A DNA stretch of 64,000 nucleotides from Deltaproteobacteria bacterium. Its GTDB lineage: Bacteria; Desulfobacterota; Desulfobulbia; Desulfobulbales; Desulfocapsaceae. The DNA is taken from positions 1-64,000 of the forward strand of contig PDQQ01000011.1 in the NCBI GenBank assembly GCA_002747825.1, written 5' to 3'. Positions 47,247 to 56,995 of the stretch are shown here, one piece after another (position 1 is the first letter of the stretch; the number at the start of each line of letters is the position of its first letter). Below the pieces are notes generated by a model, which made no database searches, was not told the origin of the DNA, and worked only from the letters and a program-made list of their open reading frames with translations. A program made the position numbers and the translations under genes.

Positions 47247-47502
47247 CGGTCATCTTTTCTAGGCAGATCCTTTCCAGAGGGGTGGCCTTTTGTCGCCCCT
47301 CTATTTCATATGAGTGTTTCAGCCTGTTGTCAGAGAGAATCTGAGATTCAGACCTTTGGTTTCAGGCGATGTCTGCAGTAGTCATACTTGGTTGTTTGCA
47401 GGCGGTTTTTTGCGGCAGAGGTGTTGTTGTCTTTGCTCCTGCGTTCTGAGTACGGCTAACGACTGTCGGTCATTTAAAAAACAATGATTGAAGGATGTTC
47501 CT

Positions 47503-48042
47503 ATGTTTTTTCGTGCAATTGGAAAGCTGGAAGAGGCAATTATTAGCCTGCTTCTCGTGGCGACCACCTTGCTGGTTTTTGTCGATGTTATCATGCGCTT
47601 TGGCTTTAACTCCGGCTGGATCTGGAGTCAGGAGCTCACCCTTCACATGTCGGCCTGGTTTGTGCTTTTTGGCGCTTCGTATGGCATTAAGGTCGGCTCC
47701 CATATCGGTATGGATGCCTTTGTCAGACTGTTTCCGACCCTTGGCAGAAGGATTTTGACGGCCATTGCCTGTGTGTTGGCGCTGACATATTGCGGCCTCA
47801 TTCTTTATGGTAGTTGGATCTATCTGGGACGGATGAAAAAGATTGGTATCGAGCTTGAGGATATGGCCATACAGGCGTGGGTGGCCCACGGGATCCTTTT
47901 ATTTGGTTTTCTCTTTCTTACAATCCGTATTTTAGAGGTATTGTGGGCGGTATCCACCGGGAAGGCGGATTGTTTCAAGCATGCCGATGAGGCAAAGGAG
48001 AGTATGGCTCTGGCCGAGGATTTACAAGAGGAGGAGAACTGA
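47503..48042 (+). CDS. dctQ: TRAP transporter small membrane subunit
   Basis: This 179-aa integral membrane protein has four predicted helices, including IISLLLVATTLLVFVDVIM, LHMSAWFVLFGASYGIK and HGILLFGFLFLTIRIL. The pattern WIWSQELTLHMSAWFVLFGASYGIK-like is typical of DctQ. It forms the membrane complex with DctM. The start at 47503 follows AAGGAT. The gene lies about 255 bases after dctP and overlaps dctM by one base. Confidence 0.92.
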   Translation: MFFRAIGKLEEAIISLLLVATTLLVFVDVIMRFGFNSGWIWSQELTLHMSAWFVLFGASYGIKVGSHIGMDAFVRLFPTLGRRILTAIACVLALTYCGLILYGSWIYLGRMKKIGIELEDMAIQAWVAHGILLFGFLFLTIRILEVLWAVSTGKADCFKHADEAKESMALAEDLQEEEN

Positions 48043-49439
48043 TGACCACCGCTGCGCTTTTTATTCTTCTGTTTGGTTGTATGCTGCTTGGCATGCCAAT
48101 TGCCCTGGCCCTTGGTCTCTCAAGTATTGCAACCATTCTGATGTTCTCCAATGACTCTCTGGCCTCTATCGCCTTAAAACTGTTCGAGTCACTTTCCGAA
48201 CATTACACCTTGCTGGCCATACCGTTTTTTATCCTTTCTTCCAGTTTCCTTTCCACCGGCGGAGTTGCCAAAAGAATTATTCGTTTTGCCTTGAGTCTTG
48301 TCGGACATATCAGAGGTGGTATTGCCATGGCTTCTGTTATCGCCTGTATGATTTTTGCCGCTGTTTCAGGATCTTCTCCGGCGACCGTTGCGGCGATCGG
48401 TTCGATTGTCATCGTCGGTATGGTCCGGGCCGGCTATCCGGAAAGCTTTGCTGCCGGTGTCATTGGTAATGCCGGAACACTTGGTATTCTTATTCCGCCC
48501 TCGATTGTCATGCTGGTGTATGCGGCGGCAACCGAGGTCTCGGCCGCCCGCATGTTTATGGCCGGTTTCATTCCTGGAATAATGATGGGGCTGATGCTTA
48601 TGGTGGTGATCTATTTTGTCGCCCGTTATAAGAAGATACCCTGTCAGCCCTGGGCTGGAATCAGCGAGGTCATTTCTTCCGGTATCAGTGCCACCGGCGG
48701 ACTTATGCTCATCGTTATTGTACTTGGCTCCATCTATGGTGGAATCGCAAGTCCCACCGAAGCTGCTGCCGTATCAGCGGTGTATGCCTTTTTTATCGCG
48801 GTGTACGGTTACCGGGATATGGGGCCGCTGAAAAACGAGCCCTGGAAAAAAGAGGGAGAAACCGGCGCTGCCATGCTGGTGCGTAACACAAAAATGGTAT
48901 TGTTGACTCTGCCTCGAATCATTTCGGACAAAGAGATACGCAAGGTGGTTCTTGATGCCTCGAAGGTCAGCATTATGCTGTTGTTTATCATCGCCAACGC
49001 CATGCTTTTTGCCCACGTCCTGACCACCGAGCGTATTCCCCATCATATCGCCGAGCTGATCGTATCCTGGGGGCTTTCGTCCTGGATGTTTCTTATCGTT
49101 GTCAACCTGCTGCTGCTTGCCGCCGGAAATTTTATGGAACCATCCGCTATTCTTTTGATTATGGCTCCGATTTTATTTCCAATTGCGGTACAGCTGGGTA
49201 TAGATCCGATACACCTTGGGATTATCATGGTCGTGAATATGGAAATTGGTATGTTGACCCCGCCGGTTGGTCTGAACCTCTTCGTTATTTCCGGTGTGAC
49301 AGGTCATTCCATAGGTTGGGCCATAAAATCCTGTGTCCCTTGGCTGATGGTTCTTTTGACCTTCCTGGCGATAATTACTTATGTCCCTCAGGTCTCGTTG
49401 TTTTTGCCTGAGTTTATAGACAAACTACAAGGTTTTTAA
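48042..49439 (+). CDS. dctM: TRAP transporter large membrane subunit
   Basis: This 465-aa protein is the sodium-dependent transport channel, with 11-12 membrane segments. Signatures are FFILSSSFLSTGGVAKRIIRF, AAVSGSSPATVAAIGSI, GTLGILIPPSIVMLVYA and GMLTPPVGLNLFVISG. A cytoplasmic insert (about 263-305) is longer than average. The ATG overlaps the dctQ stop (TGATG), so the two are translationally coupled. Confidence 0.95.
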   Translation: MTTAALFILLFGCMLLGMPIALALGLSSIATILMFSNDSLASIALKLFESLSEHYTLLAIPFFILSSSFLSTGGVAKRIIRFALSLVGHIRGGIAMASVIACMIFAAVSGSSPATVAAIGSIVIVGMVRAGYPESFAAGVIGNAGTLGILIPPSIVMLVYAAATEVSAARMFMAGFIPGIMMGLMLMVVIYFVARYKKIPCQPWAGISEVISSGISATGGLMLIVIVLGSIYGGIASPTEAAAVSAVYAFFIAVYGYRDMGPLKNEPWKKEGETGAAMLVRNTKMVLLTLPRIISDKEIRKVVLDASKVSIMLLFIIANAMLFAHVLTTERIPHHIAELIVSWGLSSWMFLIVVNLLLLAAGNFMEPSAILLIMAPILFPIAVQLGIDPIHLGIIMVVNMEIGMLTPPVGLNLFVISGVTGHSIGWAIKSCVPWLMVLLTFLAIITYVPQVSLFLPEFIDKLQGF

Positions 49440-49497
49440 CGAAGGTCTTTCGGGGCATTGATTTTGTCCCCTCAACGGTTATAGTCTTGTCTGAGCG

Positions 49498-49534
49498 AAG
49501 GTCCTTGCGCTGCAAAGTGTGGGGGCCTTTTCTT
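49498..49534 (+). terminator. Possible terminator after dctPQM
   Basis: AAGGTCC (49498-49504) pairs with GGGCCTT (49523-49529), one G-U pair, followed by a short T run. Confidence 0.5.
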
Positions 49535-49690
49535 GTAAAGGCCTCATCATTGATCCATTGTGAAATGATTGTGTTTTTTGCCGGTACTACGGCGAAAAAT
49601 CCTGCCGCCCAAGTCGAGGGCAAGAGAACAGCAAGGACTGAAAATTTTTGTCAAAATCCTTTGTAATGCAACCAATTTCCGGTGTTTTCT

Positions 49691-50644
49691 ATGAAGACAG
49701 GCAGCGAGCAGATAGAAATTTTTCTTGCCTCCCCGCGTGGGTTTTGTGCTGGTGTGGAAAGGGCTATTGAAACCGTACGGTTAAGCCTTGCCAAGTACGG
49801 GAGCCCTGTATACGTTCTGCATGAGATTGTACATAACAGACATGTCATTCTTGAGCTCGAAGATCTCGGTGCCATCTTTGTCGAGCATCTGAGTATGATT
49901 CCGCCGGGTAAGGTTTGTATTTTCAGCGCCCACGGCGTGTCTGTCGCTGTTGAAGCCTATGCAGAAGAGCTGGGTCTTATAACCGTTGACGCAACCTGCC
50001 CGTTGGTGACTTCGGTACACAGGATGGTCGAAAGATTTTATGCCCAGGGAGCTGAAATACTGGTTGTTGGACATCATAACCACCCGGAGGTGGAAGGTGT
50101 TGCCGGTCGTATCGAGGGAAAGGTGCAGGTTATCTCGTCGGAAGAAGAGGCCGAAAATGTCATTGTCCAGGACCCTGAAAAGATTGCCTACGTCACGCAG
50201 ACAACGCTGTGCCGGTCGGATGTCGAGGCTATTTTAAAGGTTGTAAAAAGACGTTTTCCAGCGATCAGAGGTCCAAGATCAAATATCTGTTTCGCCACCC
50301 AGAACCGACAGGATGCGGTAAGAAAACTGTCAGAAAACGCAGATATTATTTTTGTGGTTGGTTCAAAAAACAGTTCCAATTCCAATCGACTCAAAGAGGT
50401 CGCGGGCAGCTGCGGTGTCCAGGCCTATCTTATCGATGACAGCAGCGATATCAAAGAAACCTGGCTTGATGGGGTGGTCAAAATTGGTATTACCGCCGGT
50501 GCTTCAGCCCCGGAACGGCTGGTAGCCGGTGTCGTTGAATGGATTCAAAGACGACGGCCTGCTCGTGTGGCAGAGATTGCAGGAATCCGGGAAAATATAC
50601 ATTTTCAGCCGGCAGAGACGGATTTTGATCGAAGAAGTCAATAA
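49691..50644 (+). CDS. ispH: 4-hydroxy-3-methylbut-2-enyl diphosphate reductase
   Basis: This 317-aa iron-sulfur enzyme makes IPP and DMAPP, the last step of the MEP isoprenoid pathway. The three cluster Cys are in GFCAGV (about 15), ATCPLV (about 101) and SNICFATQN (about 199). Active-site His occur in LHEIVHN, SAHGVS and GHHNHPE, and the ELITVDATC-like segment is typical. An upstream GTG at 49682 is an alternative start. It is isolated between convergent dusB and the TRAP genes. Confidence 0.95.
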   Translation: MKTGSEQIEIFLASPRGFCAGVERAIETVRLSLAKYGSPVYVLHEIVHNRHVILELEDLGAIFVEHLSMIPPGKVCIFSAHGVSVAVEAYAEELGLITVDATCPLVTSVHRMVERFYAQGAEILVVGHHNHPEVEGVAGRIEGKVQVISSEEEAENVIVQDPEKIAYVTQTTLCRSDVEAILKVVKRRFPAIRGPRSNICFATQNRQDAVRKLSENADIIFVVGSKNSSNSNRLKEVAGSCGVQAYLIDDSSDIKETWLDGVVKIGITAGASAPERLVAGVVEWIQRRRPARVAEIAGIRENIHFQPAETDFDRRSQ

Positions 50645-50667
50645 AGATGCCAGCCTTTTTCTCGTTT

Positions 50668-51651
50668 TTATGGCGTACTTGCAGGAGCTGAAAGCACTTT
50701 TTGCTGTTGGAATTCGCTCTCTTCAATGAGATGGTCAAGCAGTTGAGAGAGACTGGAGATGTCTGCTGTGGCAAAAATCTTCGAACGCAGAGATGCTGCG
50801 CCATCCATTCCCTTGACATATCTGCTGATATGGTTTTTCACATACCCGATAACCCGGGTTCCCGGCAGATGTTCGACCATTAAATCAAGATGTCTTCTGG
50901 CTCCCTCAAGGACAGATTTGGCGTCTTGCGGCTTGCCTTTTTCCTGAAAGACCCAAGGGTTGCCAAGGGCGGCTCTGCCAATCATCGCGCCGTCACATCC
51001 GGTTTCCACCATCATCTTTCGCGCCGACTCAAGGGAGGAGATATCACCGTTACCAATAACGGGAACAGAAACCTTACGTTTTACCGAGGCGATTATTCTA
51101 TGATCGGCCAGACCAGTAAAGCCCTGAGCCCAGGTCCTGGCGTGGATTGCGATCGCCGAGACTCCGGCATCTTCTGCCATTTTGGCAAAATCGGCCGCAT
51201 TGATGCTCGTCGCATCCTTTCCAGCTCTGATTTTGACCGTTACCGGAACGCTGACCCTGGCCACGACTGCACGGATAATCTTTTCGGCAAGAACGGGTTC
51301 GGTCATCAGGGCGGCCCCGGCGCCTTTTTTGGTGACCTTTTTTACCGGACAACCCATGTTGATATCAATGATATCTGGAGAGAAACGCTGCATGATTTCC
51401 GCTCCAGCAGCCATTATCTCCGGATCGGCGCCGAAGATCTGTACGACAAACGGTTTTTCCGCTCGGCTGGACCGCAGCATAGCCAGGGTTTTTTCCTTTT
51501 GGAAAATCAGGCCATGGCTGCTTATCATCTCGGACACGGCAAAGCCTGCCCCGAACTCCTGGCATAACAGGCGAAAGGGAAGATCTGTATAGCCGGCAAG
51601 GGGTGCCAGTACCACAGGGCTTGTAAACTGAAGATGTTTAATTTGTAACAT
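50668..51651 (-). CDS. dusB: tRNA-dihydrouridine synthase, DusB type
   Basis: This 327-aa flavoenzyme reduces uridines in tRNA. FMN-binding TIM-barrel signatures are VLAPLAGYTDLPFR, INMGCPVKKVTKKGAGAALM (catalytic Cys in NMGCP), VKIRAG, IHARTWAQGF and VIGNGDI. The ATG at 51651 was chosen because the Dus core begins at LQFTSPVVLAPLAG; the frame extends 78 bases upstream. It closes the leftward dnaB-leuS-lptE-dusB group. Confidence 0.95.
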   Translation of the reverse strand: MLQIKHLQFTSPVVLAPLAGYTDLPFRLLCQEFGAGFAVSEMISSHGLIFQKEKTLAMLRSSRAEKPFVVQIFGADPEIMAAGAEIMQRFSPDIIDINMGCPVKKVTKKGAGAALMTEPVLAEKIIRAVVARVSVPVTVKIRAGKDATSINAADFAKMAEDAGVSAIAIHARTWAQGFTGLADHRIIASVKRKVSVPVIGNGDISSLESARKMMVETGCDGAMIGRAALGNPWVFQEKGKPQDAKSVLEGARRHLDLMVEHLPGTRVIGYVKNHISRYVKGMDGAASLRSKIFATADISSLSQLLDHLIEESEFQQQKVLSAPASTP

Positions 51652-51780
51652 GGTCCCTGGCTTTGTGGATATGGGCCGGTCGTTTGCCCGTTGCTGGCTG
51701 CAGGACAAGGCATTAAAAAAACCGCACAAAACGATATCATTTTGTGCGGTACTCTCTGATGTTGAAGGAAAGATTATTGT

Positions 51781-52326
51781 TCACCGTGGCAGGGCGGCAA
51801 CGGTTCTCTGGTATATCTTCAGTGAGAGATCATCAATAATCTTTTCCAGAGCTTTTGCCTCGTTTTCGGCGTCTGTTGCCGCACTCCCCGTTACGCTGTA
51901 TGCTTCGGTCCAGACTTCAAGAGGTACTTCGAGCAGAACCTTGTTGCTTTTCATGTCTTTGAGTATGTAGCGAATTGTCAATTTTACCTTTGCCTCTTGG
52001 GCCTTATTTTTATCGTTGTAGGAGAGGCTGGGCAGGGCCAGGGAAACAATCTCCCCGGCAAGAATCAGGTCTGCGCCGTTTCTTTGTCGTGTTGTCGAAA
52101 GCGCCCCTGATTTTTGGAACCAGTTGGTCAGAGATTGGTATATCTCAGAGTCCAGACCAAGCTGGCTGGTCCTGTTTTTCCATTCGGTAAGATAAATTGC
52201 CTTGGCCGGCCCGTTATAGACGTTTGGGTTGCGGTATCCACAACTGACGAGAAAACTCAGGCATACGAGGAATAGTGTTGTCTTGGTGAGATTTTTCAAC
52301 GGAAGTCTCCTGTTTTTCTTAAACAT
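51781..52326 (-). CDS. lptE: LPS-assembly lipoprotein LptE-like
   Basis: This 181-aa lipoprotein has a signal peptide and lipobox FLVSC (Cys near 29), followed by GYRNPNVYNGPAKAIYLTEW. The remaining strand-rich sequence with LGLDSEIYQSLTNWFQKSG and a Tyr/Val-rich C-terminal half fits the LptE fold, which plugs LptD at the outer membrane to insert LPS. The position after leuS is conserved in many proteobacteria. Sequence identity in this family is low, so context is important. Confidence 0.8.
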   Translation of the reverse strand: MFKKNRRLPLKNLTKTTLFLVCLSFLVSCGYRNPNVYNGPAKAIYLTEWKNRTSQLGLDSEIYQSLTNWFQKSGALSTTRQRNGADLILAGEIVSLALPSLSYNDKNKAQEAKVKLTIRYILKDMKSNKVLLEVPLEVWTEAYSVTGSAATDAENEAKALEKIIDDLSLKIYQRTVAALPR

Positions 52327-52395
52327 TTTGAAATGACTGATCTTTGCAGAAGCTTCAAAAAAACGGATATACGAAAGATCGGAGCCTCTCTACTG

Positions 52396-54882
52396 CTACA
52401 CGACAATATTAACAAGTTTCTTCTGGATCACAATGGTCTTTTTGATTGGCTTATCACCAATGAACCGCAGAACAAGGGGATCTGTATGCGCCAGCTGTTC
52501 AATTTCATCGCCACTGATCTCTGCGGGTACCTGAAGACGAGAGCGAACCTTGCCGTTGACCTGGACGACCAGGGTTAACAGCTCCTCTTTGGCGGCTTCT
52601 GGATCGTAGTCTGGCCAGGCTTCAAGATGTATCTCGTTTCCATGGCCGAGGATTTGCCATAGTTCTGCTGCAACATGCGGAACAATCGGCGAGAGAAGAC
52701 GCAGGAGAACCTTTGCGGCGGAGCTGGCTACGCCGGGCTCCAGTTGTTCTTCTTTTTCCAGAGCTGCCGAAAGTGTATTGGAGAGCTCCATCATCGCACT
52801 TATCGCCGTGTTGAAATGATAGTTGTTCTCAATGTTGTCGGTTACCCGCTTGATCGTCTGGTGTACCTTGCGTTGCACATCCCGACCTGCTGGACTGAGG
52901 TCTTTCGGTACTGTTGCAGCCGAGGAAAAAAGCTCTTTGTTGCTGGTCATCAGGCGGTACACACGGTTCAGGAAACGCGAGGCCCCTTCAACACCATTGG
53001 GATCCCACTCCAGGTCTTTTTCCGGGGGGGCGGCAAACAGTGAAAAGAGCCGGACCGTGTCGGCCCCGAAGCGCTCGATCAGATCATCGGGGTCCTCGAC
53101 ATTTCCTTTTGATTTAGACATCTTGATCTTGTCTTTTGTCACCATTCCCTGGGTCAGCAGATTGGCAAAAGGTTCGTCGATCTCGAGATAGCCAAGATCC
53201 CGCAGCACCTTGGTAAAAAATCGTGCGTAGAGTAAATGGAGGATGGCATGCTCAACACCACCGATATATTCATCGACCGGAAGCCAGTAGGAGGAGCCCT
53301 CGGGGGAAAAGATACCTTTGTCATAACGGGGGCTTGTAAAGCGGGCAAAATACCAGGACGACTCGACGAAGGTATCCATGGTATCCGTTTCTCTGCTTGC
53401 CGCATTACCACATTGGGGGCAGGTTGTTTTGATAAAGCCCTCCCTTTGATGCAGTGGGGCACAGACCGCATCCTTGTCGTGTTCCCTGGGCAGTACGACC
53501 GGCAGTTCCTGGTCTGGCACTGGCTGTGGGCCGCATGTTCCGCAGTGTATGATCGGGATCGGCGCCCCCCAGTACCTCTGCCTTGAGATACCCCAGTCCC
53601 GCAGTTTATAGGTGATCGAGCCGCTGCCGAAACCATGCTGTTTTGCGTGCGCAATGATTGCCTGTTGCGCCTCTTTTGATTGCATACCGGTAAATGGACC
53701 AGAGTTTTGCAATACGCCAAGCTCGCTTGAGGCCTCCTCCATTGTTGCTGCATCCAGCCTTGTCTCTTCAGGGATGACCACGGGGACGATGGGCAGCTTA
53801 TATTTTTTGGCAAAATCGAAGTCTCGCTCGTCATGTGCCGGAACCGCCATAACTGCGCCGGTTCCATATTCCATAAGCACGAAGTTGGCGATATAAATAG
53901 GCACCGGAGTCTGTGTAAAAGGATTAATGCAGTATTTCCCGGTAAATATCCCCTTTTTCTCGGGTTCCTGACCATGCGACTGGCGCTGTCGTTCTTCAAG
54001 AATTGAGGTAATGAAGGTTTGGATTTCCTCCCGGTTTTCGGCATCTTTGATTAAGGCCTCGATCAGCGGATGCTCTGGAGCCAGAGAAACAAAGGTGACC
54101 CCGTAAATCGTGTCGGGGCGGGTGGTAAAGATGCTGATGCTCTCTTCTCCATCCTCGAGATTGAAGTGGCAGGTCAGTCCACGGGATTTGCCGATCCAGT
54201 TTTTTTGCATAAGGATGACGTTTTCCGGCCAGCCTTTGAGTTTTTCCAGATCTTCGAGGAGTTCTTCTGCATAATCGGTGATCTTGAAAAACCAGCCATT
54301 CATCTTCCGCTGCGATATCAGCTGGTCGCAGCGCCAGCAGGCCCCATCTACCACCTGTTCGTTGGCGAGAACCGTTTGGCAGTCATCGCACCAGCTCACC
54401 GAGGTCAGTTTCTGATAGACAATACCCTTGCGGAACATTTCTAGAAACAAACGTTGTTCCCACTCATAGTACTGGGGGTTACAGGTGGCGATCTCTCGGG
54501 ACCAGTCGTAGGAGAGGCCAAGTTTGTAGAGTTGTTGCCGCATATACTCAATGTTGGCGTAGGTCCAGGATGCGGGCTCTGTGTCGTGTTTTTTTGCAGC
54601 ATTTTCCGCGGGAAGGCCGAAGGCATCCCAGCCCATCGGATGCAGGACATTATAGCCACGCATCGTTTTGTATCTGGCAATAACGTCGCCGATGGTATAG
54701 TTGCGTACATGCCCCATATGAATTTTTCCAGAGGGGTAGGGGAACATCTCTAGGACATAGTATTTTTCACGGGAACCCTCTTCACTGACCTTGTAGGCCT
54801 CGGTTGCCTCCCAGTGTCGCTGCCATTTTTCTTCGATTGCACTAAAGTTATATCGCTCCTGGGCGTCGTTGTGTTCGGACAT
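52396..54882 (-). CDS. leuS: Leucyl-tRNA synthetase
   Basis: This 828-aa class I synthetase has the HIGH motif in PYPSGKIHMGHVRNYTIGD and the KMSKS motif in KIKMSKSKGNVEDPDD. The long CP1 editing insert includes FTTRPDTIYGVTFV and AVPAHDERDF (threonine-rich and Asp editing residues). An anticodon-binding domain and C-terminal domain follow. The ATG at 54882 (MSEHNDAQERYNF) is preferred; the frame runs 204 bases further upstream, into spacer before dnaB. Confidence 0.97.
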   Translation of the reverse strand: MSEHNDAQERYNFSAIEEKWQRHWEATEAYKVSEEGSREKYYVLEMFPYPSGKIHMGHVRNYTIGDVIARYKTMRGYNVLHPMGWDAFGLPAENAAKKHDTEPASWTYANIEYMRQQLYKLGLSYDWSREIATCNPQYYEWEQRLFLEMFRKGIVYQKLTSVSWCDDCQTVLANEQVVDGACWRCDQLISQRKMNGWFFKITDYAEELLEDLEKLKGWPENVILMQKNWIGKSRGLTCHFNLEDGEESISIFTTRPDTIYGVTFVSLAPEHPLIEALIKDAENREEIQTFITSILEERQRQSHGQEPEKKGIFTGKYCINPFTQTPVPIYIANFVLMEYGTGAVMAVPAHDERDFDFAKKYKLPIVPVVIPEETRLDAATMEEASSELGVLQNSGPFTGMQSKEAQQAIIAHAKQHGFGSGSITYKLRDWGISRQRYWGAPIPIIHCGTCGPQPVPDQELPVVLPREHDKDAVCAPLHQREGFIKTTCPQCGNAASRETDTMDTFVESSWYFARFTSPRYDKGIFSPEGSSYWLPVDEYIGGVEHAILHLLYARFFTKVLRDLGYLEIDEPFANLLTQGMVTKDKIKMSKSKGNVEDPDDLIERFGADTVRLFSLFAAPPEKDLEWDPNGVEGASRFLNRVYRLMTSNKELFSSAATVPKDLSPAGRDVQRKVHQTIKRVTDNIENNYHFNTAISAMMELSNTLSAALEKEEQLEPGVASSAAKVLLRLLSPIVPHVAAELWQILGHGNEIHLEAWPDYDPEAAKEELLTLVVQVNGKVRSRLQVPAEISGDEIEQLAHTDPLVLRFIGDKPIKKTIVIQKKLVNIVV

Positions 54883-55006
54883 CTCTTTTAATCCTCTTTT
54901 TTCTCTTTTGGACTCTTTGTTCTTTCTGCAGCTGACAGCCTGTCTTGGAACGGGGCTTGGCATCTTCATCAACAGGAGGTCCAGCCGTTGTAGTACCCTC
55001 TTTTTG

Positions 55007-56419
55007 TCAGATGTTTTCCTCGTTGTTCTCGTTTGGTTGCTGACTGGCAAGCTCTTCTGGTTCTTCGATAGGGGCCATATTCTCAAACAGCGTGTATTTT
55101 TTGATAAAGGTCAGCTTGACAAGGCCGGTGGGGCCGTTTCTCTGCTTTGCGATAATAATTTCTGCAGTTCCTATGTCGGGATTTGTCGGTTCGGCATTGT
55201 AGACCTCGTCCCTGTATATAAAACAAATGACGTCCGCATCCTGTTCTATGGCTCCTGATTCGCGGAGATCCGACATGATCGGTCGTCGGTCTTTTCTTTG
55301 GTCAACACTCCGATTGAGCTGAGAAAGGGCAATGACAGGCACGTTAAATTCTTTGGCCAGGGCCTTGAGTGATCTTGATATGTCGCTTATTTCCAGATTT
55401 CGATTTTCACTCTTTTCTCCCTGCATCAATTGCAGGTAATCGACGACAATCAGGCCAACGTCATGCTGGCTGGCAAGCCGCCTGATTTTTGCCCGCATCG
55501 TCTGTACGGTAATGGCCGGTGTATCATCAATAAATATCGAGGCCTCGAGAAGCATACTGACCGCCCGTGATAGTTTATCCCAGTCTTCGCCTATCAGCCT
55601 GCCGGATCGAACACGTTGTGAGTCGACACGGGCAACCGCACAGACAAGACGCATGAGCAGTTGTTCTTTGGACATCTCAAGGCTAAAGACAACAACTCCT
55701 GTCTTTTCAATAAGTGCAGCATGTTGCGCAATATTCATCGCAAAGGAGGTCTTCCCCATCGAGGGGCGTGCCGCAACAACGATCAGATCCGCTGGCTGAA
55801 GGCCGGCGGTGAGTGTATCAATTTGCCGATACCCTGTAGGAACGCCGGTAATAAGCTCTTTTTTCTTGAAACGTTCGTTAATCGAGTCAAAGACATCGGG
55901 GAGAACGTTTTTGATATGACTGAGCTGGTTCTCGTTGCGGTCTCTGGCAATCGAAAAGATAGATTGCTCGGCCCTGTCCAGAAGGGCGGCGGCATCATGC
56001 TGTTCGTAACATTTGTTGATTATCTCGTTATTGGCGGAAATTATCCGCCGGAGTATCGATTTTTCGCGGATAATATTAGCATAGCTTTTAATGTTGGCAG
56101 TTACCGGTACAATAGAGGTCAAACTGGCGAGATAGGCCGGCCCGCCTGCCTGGTCGAGCTGATTCTTATCGGAGAGATGGCTTGAGACCGTCAGCAGATC
56201 ATAGGGGTCGCTGGTATTGTAGAGCTCGAGCATAGCGCCGTAAATTGTCTGATGGGCCTTTTTGTAGAAATCATCGGTTTCAACTATTTCGATAACGACA
56301 TCGATAACCTCCGGTTTGAGAAGAATGGAACCAAGCACCGCCTGTTCTGCTTCAAGGTTTTGTGGTGGTATCCGTCCAGAAATCTGGGAAAGGCTGTTTT
56401 GCATGGTATAGTCGGACAT
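55007..56419 (-). CDS. dnaB: Replicative DNA helicase DnaB
   Basis: This 470-aa hexameric helicase unwinds DNA at the fork. The N-terminal domain includes PPQNLEAEQAVLGSILL. The RecA-like motor has Walker A ARPSMGKTSFAMN, Walker B LIVVDYLQLM and the ALSQLNRSVDQR and SDLRESGAIEQDAD motifs. The ATG at 56419 is preferred over a TTG at 56446. Placement between rplI and leuS fits the rpsF-rpsR-rplI-dnaB order seen in many bacteria. Confidence 0.97.
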   Translation of the reverse strand: MSDYTMQNSLSQISGRIPPQNLEAEQAVLGSILLKPEVIDVVIEIVETDDFYKKAHQTIYGAMLELYNTSDPYDLLTVSSHLSDKNQLDQAGGPAYLASLTSIVPVTANIKSYANIIREKSILRRIISANNEIINKCYEQHDAAALLDRAEQSIFSIARDRNENQLSHIKNVLPDVFDSINERFKKKELITGVPTGYRQIDTLTAGLQPADLIVVAARPSMGKTSFAMNIAQHAALIEKTGVVVFSLEMSKEQLLMRLVCAVARVDSQRVRSGRLIGEDWDKLSRAVSMLLEASIFIDDTPAITVQTMRAKIRRLASQHDVGLIVVDYLQLMQGEKSENRNLEISDISRSLKALAKEFNVPVIALSQLNRSVDQRKDRRPIMSDLRESGAIEQDADVICFIYRDEVYNAEPTNPDIGTAEIIIAKQRNGPTGLVKLTFIKKYTLFENMAPIEEPEELASQQPNENNEENI

Positions 56420-56648
56420 ATCGTTGTGTATGGTTATGTATGACAAGAAAAAAATCGATTGATTGTTTTAGACAAATGAAAGCAAATTTTTTATGGCCAA
56501 TGTTTTTGCAGATCTCATCGATTTCTTATGGCCGAGCAGCGAAGTGGGGTTGTTTTATGGTTAGTCCCGATACCATGATATTTGAATATTCAAATTTCTT
56601 AAAAAACAGGCTGTTGTAAAGGAAAACATTGTAAACTTTTTCTTGTGG

Positions 56649-56745
56649 GTGGGCAATTTTTCCGTGAGCCTTCGTTACAAGGCGTTCCGTGTAGTACACG
56701 ACAAGCAAAGGCCCTGTGCCGTGCCTTACGAAAAACTTTGCCCAC
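56649..56745. repeat. Imperfect extended dyad (palindromic element) beside dnaB
   Basis: GTGGGCAA (56649-56656) and TTGCCCAC (56738-56745) bracket a 97-bp element. At its centre is CGTGTA-G-TACACG (56688-56700), and TTCGTTACAAGGC pairs partly with GTGCCTTACGAA. It looks like a folded intergenic repeat; no second copy is in this window. Confidence 0.55.
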
Positions 56746-56922
56746 GAGAAATCCAGGCTAGGCCTTGACCTTTTGGAAAACTGCACCTACGAGAAAACGG
56801 GCGTAAGGTAATTTTTATTGCAGAGGCAAAAAAAAGACCAGCCATCCAACATACCAGGAAAGGGGGGGAAGTGCACTGCCTTTACGAAAAAAAAATACTG
56901 GCAGGCAGAGGGCACAAAAAAA

Positions 56923-56970
56923 CGGGCTTTTTTTCTAGAGGATAAGAGATATCCCCAGAAAAAAAGCCCG
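56923..56970 (-). terminator. Strong terminator after rplI
   Basis: On the minus strand CGGGCTTTTTTTCT pairs with AGAAAAAAAGCCCG around a 20-base loop, and a run of seven T follows. It lies 26 bases past the rplI stop. Confidence 0.9.
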
Positions 56971-56995
56971 GCAAGCATTTGTTGTTCCGCCTAAA

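Larger units (their letters stand above)
56420..56995. other. Intergenic region between rplI and dnaB
   Basis: About 575 bases without a gene. It contains the imperfect dyad at 56649-56745 and the rplI terminator at 56923-56970. The dnaB promoter should be in its left part. Confidence 0.6.
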
